A DNA stretch of 64,000 nt, from NCBI GenBank assembly GCA_009192285.1, contig WBVU01000003.1, positions 4,433,973 to 4,497,972 on the forward strand, read 5' to 3'. Below the pieces are notes generated by a model. It was given only the letters and a program-made list of their open reading frames with translations, was not told the DNA's origin and did not search any database. The translations under genes were made by a program, and so were the position numbers. Below, in pieces: positions 1 through 10,764 of this stretch; the stretch's first letter is position 1, and every line of letters begins with the position of its first letter. The stretch is from Morchella semilibera (Eukaryota; Ascomycota; Pezizomycetes; Pezizales; Morchellaceae).

Positions 1-3000
1 TGATTAAAGCAGCTTTATCCGCGTAATACTTCTCCAATAGCTTCGTTGCTGAGAGTGCTTGAATCGTGCTAGTATTCCGGGTTGAAAGACCGTTATTCCT
101 TGCAGGAACCAATCCACAGAACTCCAAAAAATCAGTACTAAAGAAGGGCTTAAAAGGATTGTCATTCAGTAGTCTTCTTCGTACGAGCAATTCCTTAGTT
201 TCGTAGTCCGCGACCACACTTTTCTTCATCGCAAACGAGGTGACGATCTGTCGAGTCTCGAATAAATCCGGGTGGTTACAAACCTTGCGGAGCTGCATCA
301 AACAATTGATGATGGAAAGGTAATTTCCGGACACCAAAGTTTCACGGGTCTGTGCCATTGACATGAATTCCTCATAGAGAAATCTTTGTCGTTTGGATAA
401 CCGACAATATACAATATGCTCGTACTTTGCCGGCATTTGCTTCTCTACATCCGCCTTCAGTCTCCGTAGTAGGTATGGCCGAAGAACCCTGTGCAATTTC
501 GTAACCGTGCGTTTCGCCTCGTCATCCATGCCTTCCCTCCCGCCCTCAATGAGCTGGTCAACTGGATGTGCAAACCACTCCTGGAACTCCTTTAAGTTTG
601 CAAACCCGGCAGGCATAGCACTCGAGGCCCCGGAAGGCATCAAGAAATACAGAAGTGACCATAATTCAATAAGATTGTTCTGCAGCGGTGTTCCAGTAAT
701 AAGTAGCCTCGCCTCGGCCTTGAAGTTCAACAAGGTCTGCCATCGCTGGGACCTGAAATTCTTAATATTATGAGCTTCATCCAGGATCAAATAGTGCCAA
801 TTTCGACGTTTGAATGTGACCTGATCTTGAAGAACGAGCTGGTAAGATGTGATGCAAACATGCCATAGGTTATCATCGTACCACCCCTTGCGTTTTTCTA
901 ACCTCTGCTCACGACTCCCATAATATGTGAGAATTTTGAAGCCGGGGGCCCATTTCTTGAACTCCATCTCCCAGTTGAGCATGACCGACGTAGGGACAAC
1001 GATGAGATGGGGTCCCCAAACTTCCTTTTCGCATGCGAGATGGGCTAAAAGTGCAATTGTTTGGATTGTTTTACTGTACAGGCGGGATTGTCAGCTACTG
1101 CTTCATACTAAAAGTGCATCTAAAGGGTAAGAACACACCCAAGACCCATTTCATCTGCTAATATGCCATTTGTCTTATTTGAATACAATCCTGCAAGCCA
1201 ATCCAAGCCATAATGTTGATATTCACGCAAAGTTCCACGGAGGAGAAAGGGAATAGGTGTTCTGATGTCCAGATTTGGCTGGGGAGATTCTTCGGGTGAT
1301 GTGAGGGATGATGGGCGAGCAATCTCTTTCGGATCTGCCTGGGAGATAGAAGTTGTAGTTTCTGCATCCATGGTATCTAGGTGGTGACCATTAGAGAGGT
1401 CCTCACGCGTGATTTCTTCAATTTCATTATCATCAATCATAGCGTCATCCATAGATTCTTTCTCGATACGCTTGGCCTTTACCTCAGGGTGGGCGTTAGT
1501 CCTAGTAAGACCTTGAGATACTGATGGTTGGGTAGAAATTTCCCCTGTAATCTCATCTTCCATTATCACATCTTCGGATACTTCCTGTGGCTTAGCCACT
1601 AGATCACCGTAAAGGCCCATCAGTCCGCCATACCCTGTCCCAAATTCTTCATCAGATTCATCATCGTCAGTTTCATCGTCATCATCATTTTCTTCCTCGT
1701 CGAACTCCTCCTCCGAATCCATGATAGTTGACTCATCGCTGCCGTCCATCAAAATTTGGTCAACCTCTTCCAGTTCAGGCAAAACAGTTGGGTCTTTGTC
1801 CTCTTTCTCCCCAAGAGCATGGCCCGCCGGTATGTTTTGCATTTCCTCGTCGGAAATATCATTATCCAGGTCTTCAATGTTAGCTCTTGGAGTATTATCT
1901 GTCAAAACCTCGTCTTCATCATCCGCAGGCGATTCCCCACCGAACTCCGGGAAAAGACTCATAAGCCCTTTGCCACCAGTTGTAGACCTAGATATAAAAT
2001 TCTCAGTTACACCAGCGTATTTAGCTTTTAGTTCTTCAACGGTAAGATCCTCGTCATCATCTCTACTGTCGTCCTCATCAGAATCGCTGGTAGACATGTT
2101 ATCCTCGTCCGCTAGTTCCACTCCTCCCAGCTCGGATGTACTATCACCATCTACCTCGTCATCATATTCATCCTTCTCTCCAAATTCCTCCTTATCTTCC
2201 TCGCTAAGCTCTGAATCGCCCCCTGAGTGGGTAGCCAAAGAAGTTTGTCTGTCTCCACGTCGGGCTTCGAGTAGTTGTGTTGAGTGCTCAAGCATTTGGT
2301 TGAGATGTTCTTTTCCCGCCAACCGTTGCTCCTCTTCTGCTCGGACACGCCTTCGGCGTTCAACTTCCTATTTAGATTATCAGCGCGCGTACCGTCAAAC
2401 GAAGTATAAAAGATATTACCTTCAGCACTTCTTCCCACTTCCTCCGTAATTGCCCAACTTGTTCCTTATACCCTTTCCGATTCTCAATCCACTGCTCTTG
2501 TTCGATTTCCTCTTTTGTCAATGGTCTCTTCCTCTTTATCTCCGCCATAACCATTGCATTCCGCTTTTTCATAATTTCCACATGATCTTTCCGCTCCCTC
2601 GTCAGCAGTCTCTGAAAATGTAGCGCATGTGCAACTAGATGGTCGTAGTGTGCATATTGTTGTGGTGGTTCCGGTTGCTTTTCGGGTAGATTCAGGTTTT
2701 CAACCGACAATAATCCGCTCCTGACACTTTCTTCAATCCTATTTCGGATCAGAGCCTCCTCCCTAGCTTCTTCCTCAGCAGCAGCCAAAGCCTCTGGATT
2801 ATTTGAGATGTCATCTTGATTGATAAAATCCTCGAAGGTAGGGAATTCTTTCGTAGCCGGAATGTGCAATGGGTGGGTAATTACTGGTTTTGGTTTTCCA
2901 AACTTCAATTTGATTTTTGGTGGTTTGAAATCTGGTTGAACTTCAAACTCAACGTCAGACTCAAAATTGAACTCCGAGAAGCCATTGATCTTTGCACTAG

Positions 3001-3766
3001 AAAGATTGTCGGATTTTGAAGGCTCATCAATCGTCCTGGAAGCTGTTCGTGCACTTTTGCGAGTGCCCTGAACTGGGCTCGGCTTTGGTTTGGGAGTGGT
3101 AACTGGTTTTTGGATAGGGCCCCTTTTCGTGGAGGTCTTTTTATTTGATGTTTCCCTTAGGGCTGGAGGTTTTTTAGGTGGTGTCGGCTTCGGTGCTCGG
3201 ATTGAAGATTTTGAAGGTGTCGATGTCAGGTGGTGTTTGCCATTAGTAGACGGTTGTTTACCTGTTGATGTAGTACGCGCGCGCGAAGTCGCTGGACGGG
3301 AGGAAGAGGCACCTGGAGCTGGAGTCGATGCTACATCTTTCTTGTGTTGCTGCGATTGTCTTCTCGAGGACCTAGTTGGACGCGTAACATCACCGATCTT
3401 GTTCACCAGTCCAGGCAAGAATTCTAGCGGAATTGGGTTTGTTCGACCCGATTTCCTTCTACCAGTCTCATCCAAAAAAGAAGTAGGGGTCTGAGTCGTT
3501 GCGCTCTTCCACGGCGGAGAATCATCGAGCTTCCGTTTTTTGGAAGAAGGTTTTTTTATATCCGTGTTTGAGCTATTGCCTCCCTCCTCCTCCTCTTCCT
3601 CCTCTCCATTCTCAACCTCCTCCAGCTCCCGCTCTGGTGTCGTTGTATGGCCGTTCTCCGAAGAGGGAGGAGCACTAAGATCAGAAGAATTTGTAGACGG
3701 ATCCCGGGGAGGATCTAGGTCTGGCAAGCCAGACTCCCCCGGGGGATTTTGCGAGTTGCTGCGCAT
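1..3766 (-). CDS. SWR1: Swr1-type SNF2-family ATPase of the SWR1 chromatin remodeller (3' part beyond the window)
   Basis: Catalytic subunit of the nuclear SWR1 complex, which swaps H2A for H2A.Z (family knowledge). Exons on the minus strand are 3766-2420, 2367-1139 and 1073 to below 1, with introns of 52 and 65 nt, all in frame. About 1,216 residues lie in the window; the C-terminal helicase lobe is missing off the left edge. Visible in order: a basic Ser/Pro-rich N-terminus, an HSA-type region near residues 370-450 ([19 protein letters not shown]), a very acidic Asp/Glu-rich stretch across most of exon 2, then the SNF2 N-lobe. This has [20 protein letters not shown], the Walker A block split by intron 2 (ADEMGLG/KTIQT), DEAH box DEAHNIKN, and [16 protein letters not shown]. 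The long acidic segment before the ATPase separates Swr1 from Ino80. The gene is divergent from the ASHI gene with about 700 bp between starts. Confidence 0.95.
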
Positions 3767-4473
3767 CCACAGAAGGAGAGGGGGGGTGGGGAGTAGCTAG
3801 TTAATCGAGCTGGACGAGTGGGATGGGGAAAAACATGGGATATTTTGGTGTCTAAGGAAAGCAGCTGGTATGTAGACACCGCGTAGGAAATTTAGAGGTG
3901 CAGAGAGTACTGTGTGTTGAGATATTGGATGGAAAGTATTGAAGAGGCGATGGAGGAGCGATGTGACTGATGGCACTATCAGGTTGGTAACGAAGCGACA
4001 ACTTTTTTTTTTGCCTGGATAGTGAAATTTCCTTTTTTCCTTTTTTCCTTTTTTTCCTTTTTTTTTTCTTACTCGCTTTTTACGTTAGATATTTTCTTTG
4101 CTTTTTCTCAATTGGTTTAATCAGCAGATATTTTATGTAGATTCTCATCTGCTGTATGAAGATTTGTGGAGGTGATTGTCTTGATAAGGGAATTATTGGG
4201 GGGCGTAATTCCCTATTTGAGGGCCGGAAGTGGGATTTTATGTAGCGAGCGAGGTGAAACAGCCCGCAGAGCTATCAGGTCAAGCCGTGGTAGGTGCTAC
4301 CCACATACAGACAGGACAAAGGTATGTAGAATGTGCATAACCATACCCAACCACATCCTTATTTAATCCATACAGACTTGTACCATCATAATCTCCATAA
4401 CAGCAATATTCAGAAGAGGTGAGTGAAACTATGCCCCGCTCAACAAAGAAGGCTCACAGATCCCCCACCACAG
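3767..4473. promoter_or_regulatory. Divergent intergenic region between swr1 and the complex I gene
   Basis: About 700 bp separate the two divergent start codons. Positions 4000-4075 hold a T-rich tract with several runs of T broken by CC, which looks like a fungal pyrimidine-rich promoter tract. A probable 5'-UTR intron of the ASHI gene runs from GTGAGT at 4419 to the AG at 4472-4473, immediately before its ATG. No RNA gene or further ORF is seen. Confidence 0.4.
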
Positions 4474-5092
4474 ATGCTTGCCCAAAGACTTGCTCTTCCC
4501 CGGGCATTTGCCCACCGTCCAATTCTCACCCGCCTCGTTCCTACCACATACACCGGTGTACGGTCATTCCGCGCTGGTTTCCCGAGGCTTCCCGAGGAAC
4601 CTAATGATGCCCCAGTTTACACTGAAGCCAATGATCCTGAGATGGTGTGACCCCTCCTCTCACCACCACTCTCGGAAACTAACATCTGCAGAACGGCGGA
4701 TACGTCAACCCACTTCCACAGAAGCGTCAATTCAGGGACCCTTATGGTGACTGGTGGGACAAGCAGGGTCGTCGCAACTACGGGGAACCAGTAAGTTGTC
4801 TGCAATATATGTCACTACCACAACGCTGAACAGATCCTCTCTACTACTGTAGGTTCATGAAGACGATGACATCCTTGGCCGTTTTACTCCCGAGGAGTAC
4901 ACCTGGACCACACCTAAGAAGGGCATGTTCATGGTCGGAACATTCGTACTCGCAGTGTTTGGCCTCTGTGGCGCTGTCTACAGTGTCTACCCAGACAAGC
5001 CTGCTGTTGCCAGGAGATTCCCACACGGAGGTTTGGTGGATGCTCTTGGTGGCCCTGGGGCGCTGCCAGCTTTGTCAGATCGGGATGAGTAG
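4474..5092 (+). CDS. NDUFB8: NADH:ubiquinone oxidoreductase ASHI (NDUFB8) subunit
   Basis: Accessory subunit of the membrane arm of mitochondrial complex I. Exons are 4474-4644, 4692-4790 and 4853-5092; introns are 47 and 62 nt; the product has 169 aa. The N-terminus MLAQRLALPRAFAHR is basic and acid-free, as in a mitochondrial presequence. Next comes a conserved core (NGGYVNPLPQKRQFRDPYGD, then HEDDDILGRFTPEEYTW), one membrane span (about residues 110-130, MFMVGTFVLAVFGLCGAVYS), and the family-typical tail YPDKPAVARRFPHGGL. An in-frame stretch reaches upstream to 4423, but the codon there is GTG. The ATG at 4474 directly follows a likely 5'-UTR splice acceptor, so I chose it. I am confident of the family and less certain of the first exon upstream of the ATG. 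Confidence 0.9.
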
Positions 5093-5633
5093 ACACCGGT
5101 GCAAACCATTGATGTTACAGTCCATAAAGTGTAGATATATGAATCCTCAGCGAATCATTGTGATTATTGTAGTGAGAACAACCAAATCCCAATTTTGTAT
5201 AAATATAACTCCCTTTAAATCTAGAAGTCTAGAGTTATTATAAAGCCCATTGATACGTCATGCACTATCTACACCTTTATGTTCATATAAAATGTAGGTA
5301 CTTGCGGTGAAATTAAGTATTGTCTCTCATGATAGCATGGTTGCCAGCGCAATTAGGACAATACTTAATTTCACCCCAAGTACATGTACTTGTCACCTCC
5401 GTGCTCAGAAATACGCCCTTCGGCGCATGAATCTATTACAAGCCTTATCAGATTAGATTGATCACTGGAGCTTTGAGAACCAAACCGTCCTTCCAAGCTC
5501 TCCCTCCGCAACCCACATCATCCACAACCTCACCTTCATCTCAAGTTTATCAGCTTGTGACTTCTCCGTCGGCTACTTTATACCCCATAGCTTAAATTCT
5601 CCCCGATATCCACACGCATACATAACTACAGTC
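5093..5633. other. Spacer between the ASHI and rpt1 genes with a small foldback element
   Basis: No gene is seen. The spacer contains an 86-bp inverted-repeat element (5298-5383) and one TACATGTA octamer at 5381, about 250 bp before the rpt1 ATG. The rpt1-proximal 200 bp are C/T-rich. Confidence 0.5.
5298..5383. mobile_element. Miniature foldback element A (86 bp)
   Basis: The left arm 5298-5324 begins GTACTTGCGGTGAAATTAAG. The right arm 5357-5383 is its reverse complement with one mismatch in 27. The two arms enclose about 32 bp. Both ends are GTAC, and the right end merges into a TACATGTA octamer. There is no coding capacity. It could be a MITE or a transcribed hairpin; only the inverted repeat is certain. 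Confidence 0.6.
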
Positions 5634-7246
5634 ATGCCCAGCGCTACGGGCCAGAACTGGGAGAAGTACCAGAAGAAGTTCGCCGACGACGAGGAGGAGG
5701 AAAAGAAAATCATCCCACTTTCAGAGGAGTATGTTTTGTCGCTTTTCAAATGGGTTTATTTCCGCACGCAGACTAGATGTGATAGGATGGAATGGAGATA
5801 ATGATGGCTCTGAATGTGTTTCTGACGGTTCTGTAGAGACATTCAAGTTCTCAAAACCTATGGAGCAGCACCTTATGCGGCACCTTTGAAGAAGCTCGAA
5901 AAGGATATCAAAGATTTACAAACTAAAGTCAACGAGAAGATTGGTATACATCCCTCCCTGCCAGTATCTGCTGGGCCCGGCACTGATGGTAGTGGGGAAT
6001 CAATAGGTGTTAAAGAATCCGATACGGGGTTAGCGCCACCACATCTATGGGATGTCATGGCCGATAAGCAGCGCATGGCTGAGGAGCAGCCTCTACAGGT
6101 CGCTCGATGCACAAAGATCATCCAGTCTGCGGACGATCCGGAGAAGGCGAAATATGTCATCAATGTTAAACAAATTGCAAAGTTTGTCGTTAACTTGGGG
6201 GAGAGGGTGAGTCCAACTGATATTGAGGAAGGCATGAGGGTCGGGTAAGTGACTGTTTACTTGTTTACATTCAACTATAAAACTGTAATATGCTAAATGT
6301 ATGGTGATGTGCAGTGTGGACCGGCAGAAGTACCAGATTTTATTGCCGCTTCCCCCAAGAATCGACCCGTCGGTCACGATGATGACCGTTGAGGAGAAGC
6401 CGGATGTTACCTATGGCGATGTCGGTGGTTGCAAGGAGCAAATTGAGAAGCTCCGCGAGGTTGTCGAGCTCCCGCTTCTTTCTCCAGAGAGATTCGTAAA
6501 TCTCGGTATCGATCCTCCTAAGGGTATCTTACTCTATGGCCCCCCGGGGACTGGGAAGACTCTTTGTGCTCGTGCAGTTGCAAATCGAACAGATGCTACC
6601 TTTATCCGTGTCATTGGTTCTGAGCTTGTACAGAAGTATGTTGGTGAAGGTGCCCGCATGGTCCGCGAGCTATTCGAAATGGCACGTACAAAGAAAGCGT
6701 GCATCATCTTCTTTGATGAAGTCGACGCTATCGGCGGCGCTCGTTTTGATGATGGTGCTGGGGGGGACAATGAAGTGCAGAGGACAATGTTGGAGTTGAT
6801 TACTCAACTAGATGGTTTTGACCCTCGAGGAAACATTAAGGTTATGTTCGCTACCAATAGGCCCAGCACTCTTGACCCGGCGTTGCTTAGGCCGGGACGT
6901 ATTGATAGAAAAGTTGAATTCAGCTTGCCTGATCTAGAAGGTAGAGCGAACGTGTTGAGAATCCACGCGAAAAGCATGAGCGTCGAGAGGGACATTAGAT
7001 GGGAGTTGATTTCTAGATTGTGTCCCAACAGTACAGGTGCTGAGTTAAGAAGTGTTTGCACAGAAGCTGGTTAGTCGTCATCTCATAATTCTGTGATTTA
7101 TGGGGCTAATCTATTATAAAGGGATGTTTGCAATTCGTGCGAGACGGAAGGTCGCAACCGAGAAAGACTTCTTGTCTGCTGTTGAGAAGGTTATCAAGGG
7201 CAATCTCAAGTTCAACTCTACAGCTACATATATGCAATACAATTAG
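5634..7246 (+). CDS. RPT1: 26S proteasome regulatory ATPase subunit Rpt1 (PSMC2 type)
   Basis: One of the six AAA+ ATPases of the 19S base, which unfolds and translocates ubiquitinated substrates. Exons are 5634-5728, 5837-6244, 6315-7069 and 7122-7246, giving 460 aa, a usual length. The N-terminus carries an acidic DDEEEEKK patch and a coiled coil near residues 50-70. The AAA domain has [20 protein letters not shown], Walker A GPPGTGKT at residues 243-250, Walker [13 protein letters not shown] (D302-E303) and the arginine-finger helix region [39 protein letters not shown] and the [12 protein letters not shown]-to-MQYN C-terminus point to Rpt1 rather than the other Rpts. The C-terminus ends YMQYN, without a clear HbYX, as is normal for Rpt1. 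All four exons join in frame. Confidence 0.96.
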
Positions 7247-7739
7247 ATTAGATGTATTGTATAAGTGCGTTAGAGATATTAGATTGGGCACTGATGGAGG
7301 CGAGTTGATTGTACCATATCTATTAATTGATCATCAACATTCAGTCCTATGTTTTGTGTTTTAACCCTTGGTTTCGTTTATATGGAGTGTGAAATTTCAA
7401 CCCGCAAGCATGTGAGTATCTAAACAGTTTGCAAGATCAACAAGACAGTGTGGGGTAGACAACTTTGTAAACAGCGATTGCTGATTGGTGTACCAAGTCG
7501 CTTAGTCATTGGTAGGCAAGTCCCGGGACATGGAATATCCTCGAGAATCAGATTGCCGAGGAAGCGGAATGGCCAAGACCATTTCTCCGATAGCCGCCGC
7601 CTGCCCGCCGTGGGTTTGAACTGGACAGGAATCCCTAACACCTTTCCCTCTCCACCATCATCACTCATTCACTTCAATCTCCCCCCCTCTTCTTCTTCCT
7701 GTGCTATAGCACAATTCGTAATATTTAGATAACTTCGGT
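7247..7739. promoter_or_regulatory. sdh1 promoter region with two CCAAT boxes in inverse orientation
   Basis: The spacer holds ATTGG (inverse CCAAT) at 7484-7488 and 7508-7512, about 230-255 bp before the sdh1 ATG. CCAAT boxes bound by the HAP/CBC complex are typical of fungal respiratory genes, so regulation by that complex is a reasonable inference. A C/T-rich tract (7680-7700) precedes the start. Nothing else is seen between the rpt1 stop and this gene. Confidence 0.4.
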
Positions 7740-10072
7740 ATGAGCTCCCTTGCCCTAAGGAGATTCATTTCCTCGCGCGTGAGTTCCCCCACCTATGCGC
7801 ATGCGATTTCCTCAGCGGAGCTGACCAATATATCAGATTTCGCCGAGTGTCAAACTACAAACAAGAAGCTTCCACGCTTCTAAACCTGTTGGTAAGCTTG
7901 ATTGAAACTAATACCCCACCGCGGGGTGTTTGTGCATGTGACCATTCTGACTGAAATATTTTCGTTCATTAGCGAAGATATTCGCATCACAACACCTCCG
8001 CGCAAAAGAAGCAAATCCATATGTCTCTTCAAAGTATCCAGTTGTTGTATGTGCTCTCAATCGCCCTGCACGACCTACCGCAAACAGACCGGCTGATTGG
8101 TTCGTAGGATCATGAATACGATGCGATTGTAGTCGGTGCTGGGGGCGCCGGCCTTCGTGCGGCGTTTGGGCTTGCAGAGGCTGGATTTAACACGGCCTGT
8201 ATATCAAAACTGTTCCCCACCCGTTCTCATACAGTGGCGGCGCAGGGTGGTATCAACGCGGCGCTGGGGAACATGCACGAAGATGACTGGAGATGGCACA
8301 TGTATGATACCGTGAAGGGAAGTGACTGGCTGGGAGATCAAGATGCGATCCATTATATGACGAGGGAGGCACCGGCAAGTGTCATCGAGTTGGAAAATTA
8401 CGGATGTCCTTTTGTGAGCACCCTGAACCTGATCCTTATGTAGGAGTGTGGGGACTGAGGTGGGCTAATATCTGAACAGTCAAGAACAGAAGATGGTAAG
8501 ATCTACCAGAGAGCTTTTGGTGGCCAGTCGAAGAAATATGGGAAGGGTGGTCAAGCTTACAGATGCTGCGCTGCTGCTGACAGGTACGATTCTGGATCCG
8601 GAGATTGATCGAGTGATCAAGAATTCTAATTATATGGCAGGACCGGGCATGCACTACTCCACACTTTGTACGGGCAATCCCTTCGTCACAACACAAACTA
8701 CTTCATCGAGTTTTTCGCCCTTGATTTGTTGATGGAAGATGGTGAGTGTGTCGGTGTCATCGCCTACAACCAGGAAGATGGCACCCTCCACCGTTTCCGC
8801 GCTCACAAGACTGTTTTGGCCACTGGTGGTTACGGGCGTGCTTACTTCTCTTGCACTTCCGCACATACTTGTACCGGTGATGGTATGGCCATGGTTGCTC
8901 GTGCTGGTCTCCCCAACCAGGATTTGGAGTTTGTCCAGTTCCACCCTACTGGAATCTACGGTGCTGGATGTTTGATTACCGAGGGCTCTCGTGGCGAGGG
9001 CGGATACTTGCTCAACTCTGAGGGGGAGAGATTTATGGAACGTTATGCTCCCACTGCCAAGGATCTTGCATCAAGAGATGTCGTGAGTAGGTCAATGACT
9101 CTTGAGATCAGAAATGGCCGTGGTGTCGGTCCGGACAAGGACCACTTGTACCTCCAACTCTCCCACCTTCCTGCAGAAATTCTTCATGAGCGTCTCCCTG
9201 GCATCTCGGAGACTGCATCGATTTTCGCTGGCGTTGATGTTACCAAATCCCCCATCCCCGTTCTCCCAACAGTCCACTACAACATGGGCGGTATCCCTAC
9301 CCGTTACACTGGAGAAGTACTTACAGTCGACGAAAATGGCAAGGACAAGGTTGTCCCAGGTCTTTTCGCCTGCGGCGAAGCTGCCTGTGTCTCTGTCCAC
9401 GGTGCCAACCGTCTTGGTGCTAACTCCCTTCTCGATCTTATCGTCTTCGGCCGTGCTGTCGCTCATACCATCCGCGATACCCTCACCCCCGGGACCCCTC
9501 TCAAGCCTGTTCGTGCTGACATTGGTGCTGAATCCATTGCCAACCTTGACCACGTAAGAAACAGTAGCGGGCCTAAATCCACGGCCCAGATCAGACTCGA
9601 TATGCAGAAGACGATGCAGGCAGATGTATCTGTCTTCCGTACCCAGGAGTCCCTTGACGAGGGTGTTAAGAAGATCGCAAAGGTCGATGAGAGCTACAGG
9701 GAGCTCGGTATTAAAGATCGCAGCATGATCTGGAATTCAGACCTTGTTGAGGCTCTTGAATTGGATAACTTACTTACCTGCGCCCAGCAGACTGCCAACT
9801 CAGCTGCGGCAAGGAAGGAGTCCAGAGGCGCGCACGCCCGTGAGGACTATCCTAATAGAGATGACGAGCAATGGATGAAGCACACGCTTTCATGGCAGAA
9901 GGAGCCTAGAGGCCCTGTTGAGTTGAAGTACCGAGCAGTTGTTGGTACCACTTTAGATGAGAGTAAGCTTCCACCTCCTTGCTCACCCACGTCCATATGA
10001 TAGGCAATCGCTAACTTTTATCCCCTCGCAGATGAGTGCAAGGCTGTACCTCCATTTAAGCGTGAATACTAA
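7740..10072 (+). CDS. SDH1: Succinate dehydrogenase flavoprotein subunit, mitochondrial
   Basis: FAD subunit of complex II, which oxidises succinate to fumarate in the mitochondrial matrix. Seven exons: 7740-7778, 7837-7891, 7973-8046, 8108-8413, 8480-8583, 8641-9962 and 10032-10072; the product has 646 aa. The first exons encode a basic presequence ([13 protein letters not shown]). The FAD-binding motif VVGAGGAG is at residues 64-71, and the His that carries the covalent flavin is in [10 protein letters not shown] (H97). Substrate-site features include [41 protein letters not shown] and the [18 protein letters not shown] helix. The C-terminus [12 protein letters not shown] is family-typical. 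The intron-rich 5' end and the 41-nt last exon are unusual in density but every junction keeps frame. Confidence 0.97.
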
Positions 10073-10764
10073 ATTTGAGTGGTGTTTGGGATAAAAAAGC
10101 TGAAAATTTCCTTGTCGTTTCCTTTTTTTTTTTACCCCCCTGTTGTGGACTTCTCTATATCTATCAATTAAAAGGTTAGTGTGAGATATCGGGTCCGTTT
10201 TTTCCTTTCCCTTTTTTGTTATTACCCTTCCTGCACCCTCGCCCTCCCTCAATACCAAAGGCCGGGTGTTATGTGAAAGGGAAATTATTGTATAGTTCCC
10301 AAAGATGAGATTGAAAGAGAGAGAAAAGATCAAAACCTAGGTCATTTGGGGGCAATGAAGTAGGATAAACTATAGGCTATAGGTAGCCTTTACAGTTATA
10401 GCCACGCTTTAGCAATTTGGAGTCAATTACACACCCAAAGAAGCAAGCGATAGGGGTCATACAATATCACTCGCCGGTTACCCTACTTATCATCTACTTA
10501 TCCTCATGTGGTTGCCCTTAATTGGTACAAGGCTCTGAGATAAAGTGAGTGAACTAAATGTGGTGTTGACAGGTGAGGATCTCTTTATCCCAGAGCCTTG
10601 TACATACATGTATGCCTACTCCGTGAGCCCTACATGTAGTTAATCCCAATGCGACGCCCAACCAATGAAGTAATTCGTCAGGTACGTAGATAACAAGGCT
10701 GTAGGTACTGAAGCCGTGGCATTATAAAGTACTATCACCCCCCCCCCCACCCTTTCCCACAAGT
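10073..10764. other. Spacer after sdh1 with foldback element and two octamers
   Basis: No gene is seen. It contains a T-rich likely 3' end (10120-10135), a 79-bp inverted-repeat element (10525-10603), TACATGTA at 10605 and 10631, and an 11-base C run at 10738-10748 just before the NLR pseudogene. Confidence 0.5.
10525..10603. mobile_element. Miniature foldback element B (79 bp)
   Basis: The left arm 10525-10545 begins GTACAAGGCTCTGAGATAAA. The right arm 10583-10603 is the reverse complement with one mismatch in 21. The loop is about 37 bp. As in element A, both ends are GTAC and the right end runs into a TACATGTA. The internal sequences of A and B are unrelated, so if they are elements they are different families with the same boundary type. 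Confidence 0.55.

Noticed and set aside
1721-2449. 242-codon Ser-rich plus-strand frame
   Set aside because: It is the complement of the acidic exon of swr1; Ser codons mirror the Asp/Glu repeats.
4423-4473. Upstream extension of the ASHI reading frame
   Set aside because: The first codon is GTG, and the segment looks like a 5'-UTR intron ending at the AG before the ATG at 4474.
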